Part shown: one piece after another, positions 11,864 to 25,101 of the stretch
Layout: every line of letters starts with the position of its first letter
Numbering within the stretch: position 1 is the stretch's first letter
Assembly (NCBI GenBank): GCA_905182995.1
Contig: CAJJDP010000140.1
Span: 62,001 to 126,000 of the forward strand
Origin: Paramecium octaurelia
Taxonomy: Eukaryota; Ciliophora; Oligohymenophorea; Peniculida; Parameciidae
Reading direction: 5' to 3'
DNA length: 64,000 bases
Made by a program: the position numbers and the translations under genes
Notes under the pieces: generated by a model
The model's database searches: none
Told to the model about the DNA's origin: nothing
Seen by the model: only the letters and a program-made list of their open reading frames with translations

Positions 11864-12475
11864 TTGATTAAATAAAAATAAATCCATTTTTAATAATCTT
11901 TAAAATCATCTTAATATATCTCATTAATCAATTCAGTTAATGTATAAAATTGTTTAACTTTTGTAACCAATTGTAAAATGTGATTAAATTATGATTTTAT
12001 TAGATTAATTTAATTAAAAAATATTGATTCTCTTTGATTATAGTCTAAATATATATGATAAAATTAATCATCATCATAAATAAAAATTAATGATTGATAG
12101 ATTAATAAAGAATTGGATTAATAGCCTTATAGTTTTATATTAAAAGATTAGTAAACCAATACAAAAAATATTTTAATTCTTCTTTCTGGTTTTAAAATCA
12201 TAGTTTACCAAAACTATTTATTAAGATATCATATGTAGTTTTGTTTCAAATTTCTATAATGCTCTCTAATTTTATTATGAAAGTCTTTATAAATAGGGTA
12301 TTAAAAGCCTAAATTGTTTAAGCAATTATACTACACAATGTTAATGATTGAATACGTAAATAAATGATTTTTATCTTCTCAAGTATTTGTTTATAACATA
12401 AATGAATTGCATTATAAGAATGATAATTAAATAGAAATTATGAATAAAATTAATTATAATTGAAGTCATAATTTA
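11864..12475. other. intergenic, nothing recognised
   Basis: Very AT-rich spacer between two plus-strand genes. No convincing coding frame or RNA structure was found. Confidence 0.5.
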
Positions 12476-12937
12476 ATGAAAAATTTCTCTTAATTTTTAT
12501 CTGAAAGTTTGTAGGAAGGGAATGAAATCAAAACAAAGCCTGATTTTTCAAAGTATTAATTTTGGGGTTTGTACTTTTCTGCAAGTTGGTGTCCTCCTTG
12601 CAGGCAGTTTACAGGGATGTTGAAGAATTTTTATGATGAAATAAGAAAGTCAAAGACTTTTGAGATAGTCTTGGTGACTCATGATGAGAATGAAAGAGAC
12701 TTCATCAAATACTATCAAAAAATGCCTTGGTTGGCTATCCCATGGTCTGAGAAGATGGCTATAAGTTAATTGACAAGAATTTGCAGACCATAAACAATAC
12801 CACATTTATGCATTTTCGATTAGGAAGGGAATTATGTGACATGTGGAGCCAGAGATGACATTGCTATGTATGGAATGAAGGCTTGGAATCATTGGGAGGA
12901 CATTGCTGAGGAAAGAAAGAAATATAGATAAAAATGA
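12476..12937 (+). CDS. thioredoxin-fold protein (tryparedoxin/nucleoredoxin type)
   Basis: Intronless, 153 residues, TGA at 12935-12937. The redox motif WCPPC follows a beta strand (LYFSASWCPPC), as in tryparedoxins and nucleoredoxins. Also typical are VTHDENERDF, the aromatic MPWLAIPW loop and the cis-Pro position in the TIPHL region. The protein should reduce disulphides in peroxiredoxins or other partners through the two Cys. No signal or targeting peptide is seen, so a cytosolic site is likely. The protein is about the size of a single tryparedoxin domain. Confidence 0.85.
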
Positions 12938-13062
12938 TTAATTTTGATAATTAAATAGCAGTGGCTTATGAAATGAATAAAACATTTTATAACATACTAA
13001 TTTAAATATAAGAAAAAAATAATGCGTATTCAAATTAAATATTTAAGTTATCTTATATTCAA

Positions 13063-14581
13063 ATGTCGCAGTCTCCCAATAAATGGCATTAAGAAACCAT
13101 AGATTCTCAAAAATCGAAGATGGAAAAAACTGTACCGATTAGTCCACTTCCATCGGACATTGCAACTCTCACTCTACCCAATGGAAAAACTATTCAATTA
13201 CCAGTGTATAAGGGGACAAAAGGTCCTCCTATGATTGATATCACATAATTATACTCAAAAAGTGGATATTTTACATTGGATCCTGGATTCTCATCAACTG
13301 GAGCGTATAAAATTAAGAATAAATAATTTAGATGCATCTCAACCATGACCTACATAGATGGAGATAAGGGAGAGTTGCTATACAGGGGTTATCCAATAGA
13401 GACATTGGCCAAATACTCTTCATATATAGAAGTGTGTTATTTATTCATATATGGACACCTTCCATCTTAAAAGGAATTATCATTGTTTGAAGAGACTATG
13501 GTGAGTGAGATGATGATAAATGAGAAACTGATTGAATTTTATAAAGGGTTTGCAACTGATAGTCATCCAATGGCAATTATGGTTGGTGTGGTTGGTGCTT
13601 TGAGTGCGTTTATGCATAAAGATTTTGATGTTAATGATCCAAGGGATAGAGAATAGATAGCTATCAAATTAGTAGCAAAGATGCCTACATTGGCAGCATA
13701 TGCATATAGAACTGCTTTGGGATTGCCCATCGTCTATCCAAACAAAAAGTACTCTTTTATCAAGAATTTCTTATATATGGTAACTATAAACAATAAATAA
13801 CAAGATGTTCTCAACTCCTATGAATGATTTTAATGTTGACAAAGTGATTGTTAAAGCATTGGATACTATCTTTATGTTGCATGCAGATCATGAACAAAAT
13901 GCATCCACTTCCACTGTTAGGATAGCTGGATCCTCATTTGCAAATCCTTTTGCATGTGTTGCTGCTGGAATAACAGCTTTGTGGGGACCATATCATGGAG
14001 GTGCTAATGAGGCAGTGTTAAATATGTTGAAAGAAATAGGAAATAAGGAAAATATCCCAAAATATCTTCAAAAGGCAAAATCTAAGGACAATTGTTTTAG
14101 ATTGATGGGATTCGGACATAGGGTTTATAAGAATTATGATCCAAGAGCGAAAGTTATGTAGGAAATGTGTTACAGTGTTTTAGAAAAGACTTAAAGAGCA
14201 AATGATATTTTAGAGGTACTCATTTTATCAGAATCGTAGTTGGCCATTTTATTGGAATAAGCAGCTTTGAAAGATGATTATTTCATCCAAAGGAAATTGT
14301 ATCCAAATGTGGATTTCTATACTGGGATTGTGTATGAAGCTTTGAGCATCCCCACTTCCATGTTTACTGTCATGTTTGCTGTGTAAAGGAGCATTGGTTG
14401 GATTTGTTAGTGGATGGAGATGATGTCGGAGAAGGTGCAGAGAATTAGTAGACCAAGACAATTGTATGTTGGGGAGGATCAGAGAGAATATATTCCTATT
14501 TAGGACAGGAAGGAAGAAGAAAAGAGCAGAGTGTGTAAATTACCTATGCATAGCAGCCTATTCGGACTAGTTAAGGTGTGA
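13063..14581 (+). CDS. citrate synthase
   Basis: Three exons (introns 13780-13804 and 14216-14239) give 489 residues. Catalytic regions are all present: [11 protein letters not shown] (first catalytic His), [14 protein letters not shown] (second His), and [11 protein letters not shown] (catalytic Asp), followed by the substrate-binding Arg regions RSIGWI and RPRQLYVG. The enzyme condenses acetyl-CoA with oxaloacetate. The sequence style ([13 protein letters not shown]) is that of the bacterial-like/glyoxysomal group rather than animal mitochondrial enzymes. The ~45-residue N-terminal extension is not obviously a mitochondrial presequence, and no C-terminal peroxisome signal is seen. In Tetrahymena citrate synthase also forms 14-nm filaments, so a structural second role is possible. 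Confidence 0.93.
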
Positions 14582-14720
14582 TCAGATTGATATGGAAACT
14601 AATTTATAAATAATTATTAATTTATTATTCTGTAATAATCAAAAGAGAGACTAGTCATCTACGACAGTTATATTTGAAATAATAAAACCTCTATAAATAT
14701 AATTAACATATAACAATTAT

Positions 14721-15251
14721 TCAATTCACAGGTTTTATCTATTATAATTAAGGAGATGCATACTCTAAAATGAAGTCCTATTAATGAAAACACAAAGCAT
14801 TTCAAATCCTGGATCAAGTAAAAGAAAACTCTTAAGCCATCTGGGTCTTGACTGCTTTATACATCATGTATTGATCCGAGTTTTGATGTTGTAAATGAAA
14901 TGTGTGCATTTCCTAATTTAATTTCCAATTCCTATCTTCCAATTTTATCTGGAGCTGGCCATTTTGAATCGTTTTCTCTTATCAAATAATATTCAATCAG
15001 TACTTTATTATTTCTGATTCTTCAATTATTCTTTTGAACTCTGAAATCACTGACTCAGAAACATAACACTCCTTTCTGATTAACACATCTGCTTTATAGT
15101 TAGAATTATTTGCATAACGTAATCTTCCATCACTTCTGAATTCAAACTCAAGAAATTCATGTCCATAAACGCCCTTATGTCCAACACTATCAATACATCT
15201 TATATTTTACTAATATCTGAGGTAAAACTCATCAGTTTAATTATTTTGCAT
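14721..15251 (-). CDS. mago: Mago nashi homologue (exon junction complex core)
   Basis: Four exons (introns of 24, 26 and 25 nt) give 151 residues, the usual size. Conserved blocks are easy to see: [52 protein letters not shown] and the closing IGLHFRIKP. Mago pairs with Y14 and sits on eIF4A3 in the exon junction complex, marking spliced mRNAs. This is of interest in an organism with tens of thousands of tiny introns and splicing-coupled surveillance. It lies convergent to citrate synthase (139 nt between stops). Confidence 0.96.
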
Positions 15252-15649
15252 TTTTAATTATGTTAATTAAATAGTGATTATGTACTTAATGCAAAATATT
15301 ATTAAATACAAAATCATATCAGAAATCTATCAAATTATTCAATAAAACTTACATATAGTATCTCTAAACTCAAATGTTAATCCCAATCAAGTCCTTATAG
15401 CAATAAAAACCTGATTTTTGAGTTGATACTTATAATACTCAGTATTTTAAAAACTAAAAAGATATAGGAAATGATTCATCGTAGCTATTAATGAAAAAAA
15501 GGAGGATAAAATACATTAATTTTGGAAATCAAAATAATGCTAATAGATTTAAATGAAGAATTTATTATATTTTATGGAAATAAGGTGAGTATAAAAAATG
15601 TATAATTATTTTGACCATTAATTATTTCAGGTGTGTTTTTTTATAGATA
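15252..15649. other. intergenic, nothing recognised
   Basis: AT-rich spacer between the Mago start and the stop of the HMG-box gene, both on the minus strand. A plus-strand frame of about 30 codons near 15538 is open but has no support. Confidence 0.5.
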
Positions 15650-16230
15650 TCATTCTTAACCTATATCTGCACCAAAAGAATCATTTTCATCCTCTTGATC
15701 TACTTTTTATTAGAGTTATTCTTATTTTGCATTTGATTTATTAGATTTTGCTTGATTCTTGCCTTTGAATTTTTTGCCTGTTTAAGTGCAATAGAGTTCA
15801 CTTTCTTAGGAATAACGACTTCTGTCTTTAAAGGCTTAATCGTGATATGACTAGGCATTATAACATGGTTTTGAGTACCTACTAAATTTCTTTGGGTAAA
15901 TCTTTCCATTCACTTGCAATTAATTTGGTGATTTCTTGAAATTGTAGATCTAGTATAGCATGAAAAAAAGACTTGGATATTGTTATTGAAATTTCTCTCT
16001 TTTATCCTAAAAGTAAAAGATGAAGGCTGATTTAGGCATCTTTGGTGCTAATGGATCTTTTTGTTTTTTTTGTTTTTTTTGCTTTGTGATTTATGGTTTT
16101 GGATATTCCTCTGGTTCTGGGGTCGTAATTTAGTATGATTCTACTAAAGCTTTAAATTGAATTAGAAAATTTTCAAATCTGCTTTGTTCTTTTTTCTATT
16201 TATGATAATATCATAATTTACATCTTACAT
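15650..16230 (-). CDS. HMG-box protein
   Basis: Four exons (introns of 26, 23 and 28 nt) give 167 residues. After a ~60-residue N-terminal part with KQKKQKKQK, an HMG box follows: PKMPKSAFIFYF, then a helix with ITKLIASEWKDL and QQSYHDQAFKDRSRY. The tail is Lys/Gln/Asn-rich and ends in an acidic stretch (DQEDENDSFGAD), as in HMGB/NHP6-type proteins. Such proteins bend DNA and remodel chromatin in the nucleus. Reading an ATG at 15909 as a separate start would miss the box; the splice at the end of helix 2 is what ties the halves together. Confidence 0.88.
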
Positions 16231-16311
16231 GTCCGATCAAGATTTTCAATTAATAATATATATATATATTTCATATCTCTGTAATCATAATAAGTAATTA
16301 ATTTGAAAAAT

Positions 16312-17296
16312 TCATTAAAAATAGAAGTCATGGCCCAAATCGTAAAGGATGTTCCTACAATTTCTATCACTAAATTCTTTTTCCTTCTCCAAACTGGACT
16401 TCATAAATTCATTGTCCATAAGTCTCTTCAATTTCAGCTCTCTCCTCTTGGCCTAATTTGTGATAGAGTATTTTTCTGGACTTTAGAAGATTGACTTTAA
16501 TTGAGTCTCTTTGGGAATGGGTTTAAATACGATTAAACCATTTTTCTTCTTCAACACTTTTTTATCCGTGATAAGGAATGATTGTTGGTAATTCTCATTT
16601 TACAACGCATTAAATTAGATTGTTTTGGTTATGTAGGCATTTTCAAATATATCGCATTCTCTGGGTTTGATTTCGCATTTTCTATCTGCTTGGGAGTGAT
16701 GTCTGGTTTGAGGAGAAGTTGTTGAGAAATTGGGATTTCTAAATTTAGTAGGTGTGGATCTGCCAAAACGAAAGGATTCTTGGTTTGAGGTATACATTCT
16801 TTTGGGAGATCTCTTTTATAAGGTGCAAGGCAGGACTATCAGATCCATAGTGATTTCTTTATGACAAATTAATATATTTATGATCAATATTATAATCAGA
16901 GAACCTTCTTTCCGATTTCGAATACCTTTTTTAATCCACACAGATTATCAGTTTTTGTGAATTGAGTCTCGATTTTGCGTTTTTATAAATAGGAATCACA
17001 AGTTTTTAATTATTTCGCCAATGACATCCTTCTACTGACAAAATATCTGGACATCATAATAAAATAAGGATATACTTTTATTATTGATTCAATTGAGCTT
17101 TGCTAGTATTTTATGTATTCAAATTAGATTTGATTTAAATCATTCTGGAGGATGATTCAGTGCTAATGCTAACTGATCTTGCCAACATGAGATGCAAATT
17201 TGAATATTTCGATGGATTATAAATAGGTTTTTTGACATTCTATTACCTCATAAGTTCACTCAACTTAATTAAATTCTCATTCAAATCTTGATCCAT
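16312..17296 (-). CDS. uncharacterised protein, about 287 residues
   Basis: A five-exon model (introns of 29, 29, 32 and 31 nt) closes exactly on TGA. Several of these introns have non-GTA starts or CAG/GAG ends, so junctions are tentative even though each exon looks coding. No known domain is seen; parts such as HLIKEISQKN and KRRELKLKRLMDNE are helical, and the C-terminal 120 residues are basic. It is the third gene of a run of minus-strand genes with short gaps. Confidence 0.55.
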
Positions 17297-17344
17297 TATT
17301 ATTTTTGTGTAAAAAATATTTATTTAGTATTAATGAATTATAAA

Positions 17345-18123
17345 TCATTTTAAATTCTCTTTTTATCCTTGCATCTTCTACATCAACAGATGTAAATTAC
17401 TTAAACTTAACTACTATCGATTAGTTGATTTCGGTTAGAGAATCCCTTCAGCCACTAGATTTTTGAGATCCATGCTTTTATTCTTGATTAATGATGAATT
17501 TTTCTTTTTGGAATTCTGAATAACCTACTTTTGCTGTTTGATGGGCATATTTTAACTGTTGTCACGAGAATTTCGAGGAGAACTGCCAATTGATATGAAC
17601 TAATGAGATTTGTCTCCAGCCAACAATTTTGCAAGTGGAGATCGAGCAGATTAAACTTATTTTTGAATTTCTACTTCCTTTTTGTCTTTAATCAAAGAGG
17701 TTTCACTCAAACTTTGGCATTGATCAACAGCTGATTCTTCATCGATTTGAGTGAGCTGTCTAGGTTCTGCAATGCTCTTTTCATCCAGTACGATCTACTT
17801 ATTGTAAGTACTCCATATGTCATCAATTACTACATTTACGATCATTTGTAAATTTGCCTTAAAAATATTTGAATTCAATTTGTAATGTTCTGCCAACTTA
17901 AAATCTTTTAGGGGAATCTCCTTTTAGATTGCCAATTTCAACAATTCCTAGAATGTTAAGGTTAACTCACTTAGATCGTGTATGTGTGTTCTTATTGGAA
18001 AATCTCTTTGAATAGAACAAATATTTTTTCCACAAAACTAGACGCCAATCTGGTGAAGATATTATCGATCTCCAAAAACTTCTGACTTTCCCTCTGAATC
18101 CTCAAGAAATCCAACTCTTACAT
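17345..18123 (-). CDS. uncharacterised protein with Ser/Lys-rich tail
   Basis: Two exons (23-nt intron GTGAGT...TTCTAG) give 251 residues. The first ~110 residues form a helical domain (RLASSFVEKIFVLF, HYKLNSNIFKANL). The rest is low-complexity, rich in Ser, Lys and Gln with repeated SPR/SPL-type sites that could be phosphorylated. It lies 134 nt downstream of the NEK-like kinase gene on the same strand. No function assigned. Confidence 0.65.
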
Positions 18124-18256
18124 AAATTTAAGATCGTTAAAATAAATATTAATCAGAACAATTATTAATATTTAAATTAATGTCATTAAACACAGAACCC
18201 ACTATGACAATAAGTAAATTGGAATAATTTAGCAGAATTAATATATAAATCCATTG

Positions 18257-19680
18257 TCAGATTATAGGTAAATTGGAAGTTGGCATGCTCTAATTGCGAT
18301 GATTTCGTTTCTGATTTGGAGAATGCTCCTCTAAAGCAGGAAGTTGACCAATTCTCCTCTGATATAAATACGGAGTTTCCTCCTACGAGAGTCTTCGATT
18401 TCGCTATTTGATTTGCTTATAAATGGGCACTTCCTTCTAATACTCGAGTAGGATCTTGGCAATCACATTCCTATCAGAATAGTTATGTGTTTTCTTATTT
18501 TTTCCAGCATAATTTACTGAATACTATTATTCTTTAATTAAAATATAAATACTTAATAGCATTTCTTACTCCGCCAGATATTGTGAAATTCTAGTAGGAT
18601 TGGGCGATGATTGATGCGAACCAGCTCCAAGAGTTGTTTGTCTATTTCTTTGTATGGTTTCCTGTGTGTCACTATGTTGATTGCTCTCGGTTTTGAATTT
18701 AGAATTGTTGTAATTGGCTTTGGGTAACATATTTGCTATAGAAATTTAGTTCTTTGGGAATATGATGGTATTGAGTAATTTGCTTTGATCATCTATGGCG
18801 TGTGTTTTAAATCTATTGAAATAGGGGAGTTCAGTTAGAGCATAAGATGTTGGTCTTAAGTTGGTTTGGACTTGCAACATCATTCTTATGACATTCTGTA
18901 AATCTTGCGAATACTATGATGGAAGTTTTGGATATAGGCCTATAGGGCACATTATTAGAATGATACCTCTGATAACTTTCTTGTAGAGTCCCTCCATATC
19001 TTCAGCTCTAAAGGGAGGTTTGAGTGCAGCCATTTCGTATGTGACACATCCTAACGACCAGATGTCTGATTTCTGATCATAGGGCAGATCCTTCCATACT
19101 TCAGGACTTGCATAATATGGGGTTCCTGTTTGTGTATATAGTAATCCCTTTTTGGCTACTTTTGAAACATTCATGTCTCCCAATTTCACATCTCCGTTGG
19201 ATTACAAAAAAACATTTGCACTTTTTAAGTCTCTATGGAATATTTTCAAATCATGCAATGCTTTTAAACCACTTGCAATTTGAAAGGTAATTTTCAGAAT
19301 ATCATTTTCACTCATTGTAGTATTAGATTTGGCACATTTCTAAATTTATTATAAGAGATCTCCGTTATCTGCTAGTTCCATTACAATACTGTTTTATTAT
19401 TAACAAATATTATTACCATAATGAATTACTATTAACATCAATGAAAGCTTCCTTATAGCTAATGATATAAGGATTTTTTATGGATGCCAATATTCTAACT
19501 TCATTTAAGGCATTCTATTTCTCCTTATCACTCAAATTTGTTAGATTCACTTTTTTTAAGGCATAATCTGAATTGTCTTCAATTCTTTTAACCTTGTAGA
19601 CTGTTGAGTATGCTCCCTCGCCTATCATATAAGTAAACTAAACCTAATTTTGATATAATCTTGAAATCTTTGAGTGACAT
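18257..19680 (-). CDS. NIMA-related (NEK-like) protein kinase
   Basis: Four exons (introns of 22, 28 and 27 nt) give 448 residues. Kinase motifs: Gly loop LGEGAYSTVYK, YALKKVNL, IVMELADNGDL, HRDLKSANVFL, then GDMNVSK in place of the canonical DFG, and GTPYYASPE. The substitution at DFG keeps the Asp and is common in ciliate NEKs. The ~180-residue tail is Ser/Gln/Asn-rich with basic patches. NEK kinases act at centrosomes, basal bodies and cilia, and ciliates have large families of them. The frame between 18500 and 18560 is open with or without a possible 36-nt intron, so the tail may vary slightly. Confidence 0.85.
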
Positions 19681-19720
19681 TTTTATAATTATATTATAAT
19701 ATATATATATTATATATTAA

Positions 19721-20352
19721 TCATTATGCTTTCTTTCCACTTTTTACTTTAGATGCACTTCCTTTCTTAGTTGAGTTCTTGGCTGCACTTTTCTTTACTG
19801 ATTTCTAAGTGCTTTTTTATGTACTCTTTTGAGTAGATTTTTTAGCAGAATCCTTCTTTGCAGATGCTACTGGAGTCTTTGGTGCTGCAGTAGTTGCAAC
19901 ATCAACCTTTGCAGGTGAAGCAGCTGGAACTTACTTCTTAATTTTTTTTGTAGCTGATCCGCTCTCTAATAATTTAGTTATCAATCAATTTACTTTTTCC
20001 TGATTTGCTTTAACTTCTGCTCTTTCCTCCTTTTGCCATTTTATTATTTATTTATCCTTTGAAATCGTGTTCTGCTGCTAAATATCAAATTTAGAATTAT
20101 AAATTAATTTAATTGGCTATTTCATCAAAATTATGAATATTAAAATCAAATCGCATATATTACATTCTCATTTATTCCAACTATATCACTGTTAATCTGT
20201 GTTTCTAGCATTACCAAGATTTTTGATGAAAAAATCACATTCTATATTGCAACCAGTGATTTTCCAATTATTTGATAGATCTCTCTGTCACCAATTATCC
20301 ACAGTCCATCAGAATTCTTGTACTGATAAATTTCTTTTCGAAATTTTCTCAT
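19721..20352 (-). CDS. protein with histone H1-like Lys/Ser/Ala tail
   Basis: A three-exon model gives 184 residues. The N-terminal ~110 residues (YQYKNSDGLWIIG, KDKQIIKWQKEERAE) look globular then helical. The tail is a run of Lys, Ser, Ala, Thr and Gln repeats (KKSTQKSTQKSTQKS) like linker-histone tails. The model needs a long first intron (47 nt) and a second of 30 nt ending GAG, so two separate genes (one starting with MKQPIKLIYN) are an alternative. A nuclear, DNA-binding role is suggested only by composition. Confidence 0.5.
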
Positions 20353-20425
20353 TATGTTTTATTTGAAAGATCTCTCGAAAAACCAGGAAGATAAAAGTTG
20401 ATTTTTATTAAAATTATTCTTTATT

Positions 20426-22326
<1,901 letters not shown>

Positions 22327-22614
22327 TATTTATTAATACATATATGTTTCTTGATTCAAATTATATTTTCATCTCAAATGTATATTACAGAATTACTGGA
22401 ATTAATGTATTTATGTAAATAAATTTTAGAATCAAAGTGAAATAGTCAGACTGTAAATTATATTTAGAATGATAATAATTCTTAATAAAATCAACCCATT
22501 AATTATTTAAAAAAAATTATATATTATAAAATTTATAAATTAATAATAAACTAAATATATATTAATTAATATTATTTTGGAATTAGAGAATTCTAGCAAC
22601 TAATTTTTAACTAA

Positions 22615-24501
22615 ATGGAGTGTTCTTACTCTAATATTAATGTAAGAAATCACAATCCAGCAATAAATAGAAATAGCACGTTTAAATGAAACTGCTATGA
22701 GCTCTAAAAGTCTCAGATCAAGAAAAGTAGTGGATTTAGCATTTAAAAATATAAATTATTCAGTAGTTGATACTAAAGGATGTAATAATTAGTTTTAATT
22801 TAAAGAATCTAGACAGATATTAAAAAATTTAGATGGCTTTTGTAAGGGAGGAGAAGTAACTGCAATATTGGGAGCATCAGGAGCTGGAAAGACTTCGCTC
22901 TTAAATATTCTATCTGCAAGAATCTCCAATACTAAAACAGCCAGATTGACAGGAAAAGTGTTTGTGAATAATATAGAATACAACTCTGAAACATTTTCTA
23001 ATTTTGCTGCTTATGTTATGCAGAATGATGTATTATTTGAGACATTGTCTCCAAGAGAGGCTTTTGAGTTTGTAGCCAACTTAAAGTACACTGATCCAGA
23101 ATTGAAGATAAGAAGAGTTGAAGAAACAATAAAAACCATGAAATTAGAAAGATGCTAGAATGCCATGATAGGAGGCCCAAATCTTAAAGGAATTTCAGGA
23201 GGAGAGAAGAAGAGAACCTCGATTGGATTTGAACTTGTTACTAATCCTTGTTGCATTCTCCTTGATGAACCTACTTCTGGTTTAGACTCATTCACTGCTT
23301 TCCAAATTATGTAATTATAATTATTTAAACTAGACATGAATTGACTCTTTTGGCTCACGACTAGGATAGAACTATAGTATTTACAATACATTAACCATCA
23401 TCTGATATTTATTTGCTTTTTGATCGAATTATGTTACTTGTCTAAGGAAAATTTATTTATTAGGGACCAAGATCAAATTTAGTTGATTATTTTAAAGGAA
23501 TTGGATTTAGTTGTCCAGATCATAGTAACCCTTTAGATTACATGATTAGTATTATGCATTAGGAAAGTCAAACTAATGTGGATAATTTTCAAACCTATTT
23601 TAAGGAATACGATAATTATTGGGCTTCAAATGTTCTAAAGGAAATTGAGTAATCCTCAAAATCTCAAATATAATTCAAAAAAGTAGAGACTTCAACTTTA
23701 TATTAAATAAATCTTATAGCAAAAAGAGCACTTAAATCCTATTTTAGAGATAGACTACTTATTAGATAAAGATTTGGAATGGCACTATTTATGGGACTCC
23801 TCATAGGAGGAACATTTTATGGAATTGGATCTACTTAGGGAACATACGTTGATTATTCAAGCTTGGCAGGCTTATTGTTTTTCTTATGCATGAATATGAC
23901 ATTTAGTTCCTTATTCCCTGTCGTATTGTAGTTTGCCACTGAGAGAGATGTTTTCTTAAGAGAAGAAAACTCAAAACTTTATACAACATTTTCGTATTTT
24001 ATGGGGAAATCCTTCGTCGAAGTACCATTTTGTCTAATCACTCCAATAATTTAAGAACTAATCCTATATTGGATGGTTGGTTTAAACCATATGAATGGTG
24101 GAATTGTCGTTACTCATATATTCATTGCAGTATTGACATGCTTGAATGGCAACAGTATTGGTTTGATGGCAGGCTGTGCATTTAATGATATAAAGGCAGC
24201 AACAGGATTTGTTCCATTGGCTTTGCTGCCGTTATTTGCTTTTTCTGGATTTTATGCAAATCCTAAACAGTTTTACGACTGGATCGGATGGATTCAATAT
24301 GTAAGTCCAATTAAATATTCCTTCGAAGCCATAGCTAGAAATGAATTTCAAAGTAGATCATATGATTTTGGTGACCCAAATGATGTCTTAGGATTTAACG
24401 TGGGTTAGTGGGAATCAGTAGGAATCTTAATTGCCTTTTTCCTTGTTATAAGGATGTTTGCTTTTATGTTTCTGCATTCCTTAAGATAGAAATAATAATG
24501 A
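22615..24501 (+). CDS. ABCG-type half transporter
   Basis: Three exons (introns of 19 and 23 nt) give 614 residues. Nucleotide-binding domain first: Walker [11 protein letters not shown]-loop region YVMQNDVLF, signature [12 protein letters not shown], Walker [14 protein letters not shown], and HQPSSD. A membrane domain with about six hydrophobic segments follows. NBD-TMD order and half size are those of the White/ABCG family, which dimerise to export lipids, sterols or drugs. The 19-nt first intron is at the short limit; an alternative start at 22697 would remove only the N-terminal tail. Confidence 0.92.
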
Positions 24502-25101
24502 TTTTGTTTATTATTTATTACTCAATATAATAAATATTGTTTAAATTCCAGTTATTCAAATTATATTTTCACTCATATCAAGCATTAAGGAATTAAGGCA
24601 ACATTTTTAGGTTTGCTGAATCAATGAATTAAAAATGGCTTCAAAAAACCTAAGAATTTGAAGTTTAATTCAGAATTGCACATTCTTGATTCAGTAAGAA
24701 TTTTCTTATTTTTAGCAACTCTTCGAATTAGCATAAATTTGTGCTAAAATTCGGGTTGTTTAAAGATAACATAAACTTATAAACATTTGGAATAACAAAT
24801 TAGGTTGATATCAATCTGTTGGAATTATATAATTACTCCTTATAGCGAAATTATTATAAGAGCCTCGTCCTTTTCATTATCTGAAAGCAGCAGATGAATT
24901 TTTTGGAGAATAATTAAATTATGATCTATTCGAAATTGAAGAAATAATAAGGGGGTAATTGTGAAGAAGTAAATAATTGATCATAATTGAATTGATGTGA
25001 TTTAATAAATCTGGCAGAATCAAAAAAGAAATAATAAAAAAAAGAGATAGCAGATTTAAAACATAATTAAATATAATTGAAGCATAATTACGATGAACTT
25101 T
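24502..25101. other. intergenic, nothing recognised
   Basis: AT-rich spacer between two convergent genes (ABCG transporter and DDI1). Short open frames only, no repeat or RNA structure noticed. Confidence 0.5.

Noticed and set aside
15650-15909. Separate small gene starting at ATG 15909
   Set aside because: The frame is an internal part of the HMG-box gene; splicing links it to the box upstream.
16010-16080. Poly-T/TTTTTTGT runs as a possible terminator or repeat
   Set aside because: They are the complement of the Lys/Gln (KQKKQKKQK) stretch of the HMG-box protein.
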